This document shows positions 60,893-64,000 of a stretch of 64,000 nucleotides of DNA, piece by piece; position 1 is the stretch's first letter, and each line of letters begins with the position of its first letter. This DNA comes from Pseudomonas aylmerensis. Its GTDB lineage: Bacteria; Pseudomonadota; Gammaproteobacteria; Pseudomonadales; Pseudomonadaceae. Made by a program: the position numbers and the translations under genes. The notes below the pieces were generated by a model. It was given only the letters and a program-made list of their open reading frames with translations. It was not told the origin of the DNA and searched no databases. Where the stretch lies: contig NZ_MAUE01000045.1 of NCBI RefSeq assembly GCF_001702265.1, positions 457,766 through 521,765 of the forward strand. Direction: 5' to 3'.

Positions 60893-61822
60893 ATGACTAT
60901 CTTGGTAATCGCTGAACACGACAACAAGGTGCTGGCCCCGGCTACCCTGAACACTGTGGCGGCCGCTGCGAAAATCGGTGGCGACATTCACGTATTGGTA
61001 GCAGGTCAAGGCGCTGGCGCCGTGGCTGACGCCGCTGCGAAAGTGGCTGGCGTGAGCAAAGTACTGCTGGCCGACAACGCCGCCTACGCGCATCAACTGC
61101 CGGAAAACGTTGCCCCGCTGGTCGCGGAACTGGGTGCTGGCTACAGCCACATCCTGGCTGCGGCTACGTCCAACGGCAAAAACATCCTGCCACGCGTTGC
61201 TGCGCAGCTGGACGTTGACCAGATCTCCGAGATCATCTCGGTAGAAAGCGCTGATACCTTCAAGCGCCCGATCTACGCCGGTAACGCCATTGCCACCGTG
61301 CAATCGACCGCTGCCATTAAAGTGATCACCGTACGCGCCACCGGTTTCGATCCGGTTGCTGCTGAAGGGGGTTCGGCTGCGGTTGAAGCTGTTGCTGCTG
61401 CCCACGACGCTGGCACTTCCAGCTTCGTTGGCGAAGAGCTGGCCAAGTCCGATCGTCCTGAGCTGACCGCTGCCAAGATCGTCGTTTCCGGCGGCCGTGG
61501 CATGCAGAACGGTGACAACTTCAAACACCTGTACGCCCTGGCCGACAAGCTGGGCGCCGCGGTCGGCGCTTCCCGCGCGGCCGTCGACGCAGGTTTCGTA
61601 CCCAACGACATGCAGGTCGGCCAGACCGGTAAAATCGTTGCGCCACAGCTGTACATCGCGGTCGGTATCTCCGGCGCGATCCAGCACTTGGCCGGTATGA
61701 AAGACTCCAAAGTGATCGTCGCGATCAACAAGGATGAAGAAGCACCGATCTTCCAGGTGGCTGATTACGGCCTGGTGGCGGACTTGTTCGAAGCCGTTCC
61801 CGAGTTGGAGAAGCTGGTCTAA
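60893..61822 (+). CDS. etfA: electron transfer flavoprotein alpha subunit
   Basis: EtfA binds the redox FAD. The 309-residue product has the C-terminal FAD domain with VSGGRGMQNGDNFKHLYALA, GQTGKIVAPQLYIAVGISGA and the final INKDEEAPIFQVADYGLVAD. It ends the transcript at a terminator 25 bases downstream. The pair feeds ETF-QO encoded on the other side. Confidence 0.95.
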   Translation: MTILVIAEHDNKVLAPATLNTVAAAAKIGGDIHVLVAGQGAGAVADAAAKVAGVSKVLLADNAAYAHQLPENVAPLVAELGAGYSHILAAATSNGKNILPRVAAQLDVDQISEIISVESADTFKRPIYAGNAIATVQSTAAIKVITVRATGFDPVAAEGGSAAVEAVAAAHDAGTSSFVGEELAKSDRPELTAAKIVVSGGRGMQNGDNFKHLYALADKLGAAVGASRAAVDAGFVPNDMQVGQTGKIVAPQLYIAVGISGAIQHLAGMKDSKVIVAINKDEEAPIFQVADYGLVADLFEAVPELEKLV

Positions 61823-61846
61823 TCCAGTCGCTTCACTTATAAAGAG

Positions 61847-61873
61847 CCCGGTCCTTGTGACCGGGTTTTTTTT
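61847..61873 (+). terminator. terminator after etfA
   Basis: CCCGGTC and GACCGGG form a stem with a CTTGT loop and eight T. Confidence 0.92.
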
Positions 61874-61874
61874 G

Positions 61875-61909
61875 CCTTGGTAGGTGCCGACTTGCCGGCT
61901 CCTACAAGG
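61875..61909. repeat. TAGGAGCCGGC-family short inverted repeat
   Basis: CCTTGGTAGG and CCTACAAGG arms flank TGCCGACTTGCCGGCT. It is the same family as 43644 and may be part of a small dispersed repeat group. Confidence 0.55.
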
Positions 61910-61938
61910 GATGCGTTTTGTGATGGGGAGAGTCTGTG

Positions 61939-62757
61939 ATGGAATTGCGTCGTTGGGTGGTGCTGTTGCTGGGTGTGTCACTGCTTCCGAGCCTGACGCT
62001 GGCGGCGGGCAAATGTGAGCGCCTGGTCATCACCGGCAGCCCGGACGCACCGCCGTTGCTCTGGCGTGATCCCCAGGACCCCACGCACCTGATCGGCGCC
62101 ACCGCCGATGTGTTGCAGCAAGTCGCCAAGGACCTCGGCTTGAAGGTCGACCTGCTCTACGGCGGCAAACGTTCCCTGGCCCTGGATGAAGTGCGCAGCG
62201 GGCGCATGGACATCCTCGCCGACGCACCGCTGAACCTGGGCGAGCTGGAGACCCTCGACTACATCCACCCGGCGCTGGTGCAGACCGACTATCTGGTGTG
62301 GACACGCAAGGACTCGGCACTGGTCTACAACACGGCCGCCGATTTGCACGGCCACAAGGGCGCAGTGTCGGAGCGGGCACGCTTGAGCCGTGAGTTCGAA
62401 ACCCTCGCCGATCAGCAACTCACCCTGCAACGTCTACCGAGCCTGACGCCGGCTTTCCAGAAACTGTTGCTGGGCGAGGTGGATTACGTGCTGGCCGGGC
62501 GTTACTCGGGCATGGCCATGGCCCAGACATTGGGCATGAGCAACGACCTGCTCGCCCGCGAAACCCCGATCGATCAGCCCGGCCTGTACCTGGCGATTTC
62601 CCACAACTCGGCCTGCAATGATCCGTGGTTGCGCGGACAGCTCGCCAAAAAGATGACAGAATTGCCCGGGTCTGGTGTGGCGGAAGCCGCGCTGCAGCGC
62701 AATCTCGAGCGTTGGAAAGCGCAATTGCAACAACCCGTCGGCACCCCAACAAAGTAG
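61939..62757 (+). CDS. periplasmic substrate-binding protein, solute-binding family 3
   Basis: The 272-residue product has a signal peptide (MELRRWVVLLLGVSLLPSLT, cleavage after LAA or AGK) and the amino-acid-binding-type fold (DLGLKVDLLYGGKRSLALDEVRSGRMDI split by conserved turns). No transporter gene is nearby, so it may be a sensor or an orphan binding protein. A GTG one codon earlier is possible. It leads into the two lipoprotein genes. Confidence 0.82.
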   Translation: MELRRWVVLLLGVSLLPSLTLAAGKCERLVITGSPDAPPLLWRDPQDPTHLIGATADVLQQVAKDLGLKVDLLYGGKRSLALDEVRSGRMDILADAPLNLGELETLDYIHPALVQTDYLVWTRKDSALVYNTAADLHGHKGAVSERARLSREFETLADQQLTLQRLPSLTPAFQKLLLGEVDYVLAGRYSGMAMAQTLGMSNDLLARETPIDQPGLYLAISHNSACNDPWLRGQLAKKMTELPGSGVAEAALQRNLERWKAQLQQPVGTPTK

Positions 62758-62766
62758 GGATTTTCA

Positions 62767-63129
62767 GTGACTCTTCGACCTCTTTTCGCGGCCCTCGCCG
62801 TTGTCGCTCTGGCGGGATGTGCAGCCGATCCTGCGCCGAATGAACAAATACGCCTCACCCAACAAGCCTTGGAACAAGCCAGCGCCGTGGGCGCCAGTAC
62901 TGATGACTCGCCCGAATTGAAACTGGCCGAAGACAAGTTTGCGCAGGCCAAGGCCGACATGGCCGATGAATCCTACAAAGACGCGCGCATGCAGGCCGAA
63001 CAGGCCGAGCTGGACGCGCGCCTGGCTGAAGCCCGGATACTGACCCGCAAGAGCCAGGAACAACTCAACGTGCTCAACACCCGCATCACGCGTCTGCGCA
63101 AGCAATTGCAGTTGGGGGAAGCCCAATGA
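62767..63129 (+). CDS. DUF4398 lipoprotein
   Basis: The 120-residue product has a lipobox (LAGC, with C18) after MTLRPLFAALAVVALAG. The mature part is a helical coiled coil with Ala/Glu/Lys heptads (EDKFAQAKADMADESYKDAR), matching DUF4398. It starts at a GTG and overlaps the next gene by 4 bases. It is likely an envelope-attached partner of the OmpA-family protein. Confidence 0.84.
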   Translation: MTLRPLFAALAVVALAGCAADPAPNEQIRLTQQALEQASAVGASTDDSPELKLAEDKFAQAKADMADESYKDARMQAEQAELDARLAEARILTRKSQEQLNVLNTRITRLRKQLQLGEAQ

Positions 63130-63941
63130 GCCCGATGATCCGTGCCGTGAGCTGTGTGTTGCTGCTGGGCAGCGCCGTGTTGGGCGGTTGTGCCAGCCAT
63201 CCCAATGGCGAGCAGGCGCTGCAACAGGCCGGCAACGACTTCCAGAAGGTCAAGGAAGACGCCAATGTGCTGCGCTTCGCCCCCAAGGACGTGATTCGCG
63301 CCGGTGAGTCCCTCGCGCGTGCCGATCGCTTGTCCAGCTACTGGGGCAGCGGCGCCGACGTGGTGCATTACGCCTACCTGAGCCAGCGCTACAGTGCCAT
63401 CGCTCGCGAGCACACTGAGCAGGCGCTCAACCAGGAGCGTGGCGCCAAGCTTGAATTGGAGCGCCAGCGCCTGCAGTTGGCCCTGCGTGAAAACAAGCTG
63501 ATCAGCGTGCAGCAGCAGGGCAAATGGCTCGAAGAGCAGATCGCCAGCCTGGCCACCACCCAGACCGATCGCGGCCTGGTGATGACCCTGGGCGACGTGC
63601 TGTTCGATACCGGTGACGCCGAGCTGAAAAACTCGGCCAACCGCACAGTGCTGAAGATCGTGCAGTTCCTGCAACTGAACCCCAAGCGCGTGGTGCGCAT
63701 CGAGGGCTACGCCGACAACACCGGCGGCGAGCAGGAAAACCTCAAGCTGTCGCGTGACCGTGCGCAATCGGTGGCCGATGTGCTGGTCGACCTCGGCATC
63801 GATGAAAAACGTATCCAGGTCGAAGGCTACGGCGACCAGTATCCGGTCGAGGCCAACGCCTCCGAGCGCGGCCGCGCGCAGAACCGTCGAGTGGAAATTG
63901 TATTCTCCGATGAGAAGGGCCAACTGGGCGCTGCCCGATAG
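63126..63941 (+). CDS. OmpA-family peptidoglycan-associated lipoprotein with DUF4398-like N-part
   Basis: The 271-residue product has a lipobox (LGGC, with C22), a helical DUF4398-like region (about 30-130) and a C-terminal OmpA-like domain at about 145-262 (GDVLFDTGDAELKNSANRTV, RIEGYADNTGGEQENLKLS, ERGRAQNRRVEIVF), which binds peptidoglycan. It overlaps the smaller lipoprotein gene and shares the helical part, so the two probably form one envelope assembly. Confidence 0.87.
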   Translation: MSPMIRAVSCVLLLGSAVLGGCASHPNGEQALQQAGNDFQKVKEDANVLRFAPKDVIRAGESLARADRLSSYWGSGADVVHYAYLSQRYSAIAREHTEQALNQERGAKLELERQRLQLALRENKLISVQQQGKWLEEQIASLATTQTDRGLVMTLGDVLFDTGDAELKNSANRTVLKIVQFLQLNPKRVVRIEGYADNTGGEQENLKLSRDRAQSVADVLVDLGIDEKRIQVEGYGDQYPVEANASERGRAQNRRVEIVFSDEKGQLGAAR

Positions 63942-63962
63942 GCCGCCAGCGCAGATCAAAAT

Positions 63963-64000
63963 GTGGGAGCGGGCTTGCTCGCGAAGGCGGCGTATCAGTC
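63963..64000. repeat. REP element, cut by the window edge
   Basis: GTGGGAGCGGGCTTGCTCGC begins another REP pair whose second arm lies outside the window. Confidence 0.8.

Overview
The window reads as chromosome of a Pseudomonas of the P. fluorescens group. Evidence: GC-rich, tightly packed genes; a Pseudomonas-type gene order (nrdA, an RstAB-like pair, a 4'-phosphopantetheinyl transferase, phoPQ, dctA; then rne, rluC, HAD, sppA, maf, yceD, rpmF, plsX, fabD, fabG, acpP, fabF, pabC, mltG, tmk, holB, tatD, and ETF-QO/etfBA); and many 85-90 bp inverted pairs built on GTGGGAGCGGGCTTGCTCGCGA-like arms, the REP/REPIN elements typical of this group. No rRNA, tRNA, CRISPR array, prophage or insertion sequence was recognised.

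Layout. 1-5.8 kb: flagella and chemotaxis (flgA, partial and leftward; cheV, cheR, flgBCDE rightward) with sigma-54 promoters. The flg series stops after flgE at a terminator. 5.9-7.0 kb: an unrecognised protein with a Pro/Gly hinge and a C-terminal Cys/His domain. 7-17.5 kb: nrdA with a long leader carrying paired NrdR-like boxes and DnaA boxes, two two-component systems (RstAB-like, PhoPQ), a PPTase, a small exported protein behind four GTTCAG PhoP-type repeats, and an AraC regulator. 17.5-21 kb: dctA behind a sigma-54 promoter with repeated palindromes, then an XdhC/MocA-like pair. 21-38.3 kb: rne, then a long run covering rRNA modification, lipid and fatty-acid synthesis, folate, peptidoglycan and replication genes. 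38.3-38.4 kb: a small RNA on the minus strand, identified as RgsA. 38.7-50 kb: mixed accessory genes, including a GntR / ADP-ribosylglycohydrolase / NCS1 permease / PfkB kinase operon. 50.3-55.6 kb: an SDR dehydrogenase with AraFGH-type arabinose ABC transport and an IclR regulator. 55.6-57.8 kb: zinc alcohol dehydrogenase with a divergent AraC regulator. 57.9-61.8 kb: the electron-transfer flavoprotein branch (ETF-QO, EtfB, EtfA). 61.9-64 kb: a periplasmic binding protein, a DUF4398 lipoprotein and an OmpA-family lipoprotein.

How parts connect. The strongest new reading is that the RgsA transcript at 38.3-38.4 kb is complementary over 19 of 20 bases to the ribosome-binding region of acpP at 32.23 kb, and partly to that of rpmF at 29.0 kb. 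This ties a stress-type sRNA to the fatty-acid operon a few kilobases away. Other points worth checking are the split of the flagellar operon around a possible Cys/His secreted protein, a missing pilZ between holB and tatD, a YegTUVW-like nucleoside-type operon of unknown substrate, and two probable leaderless mRNAs (yceD operon and gntR).
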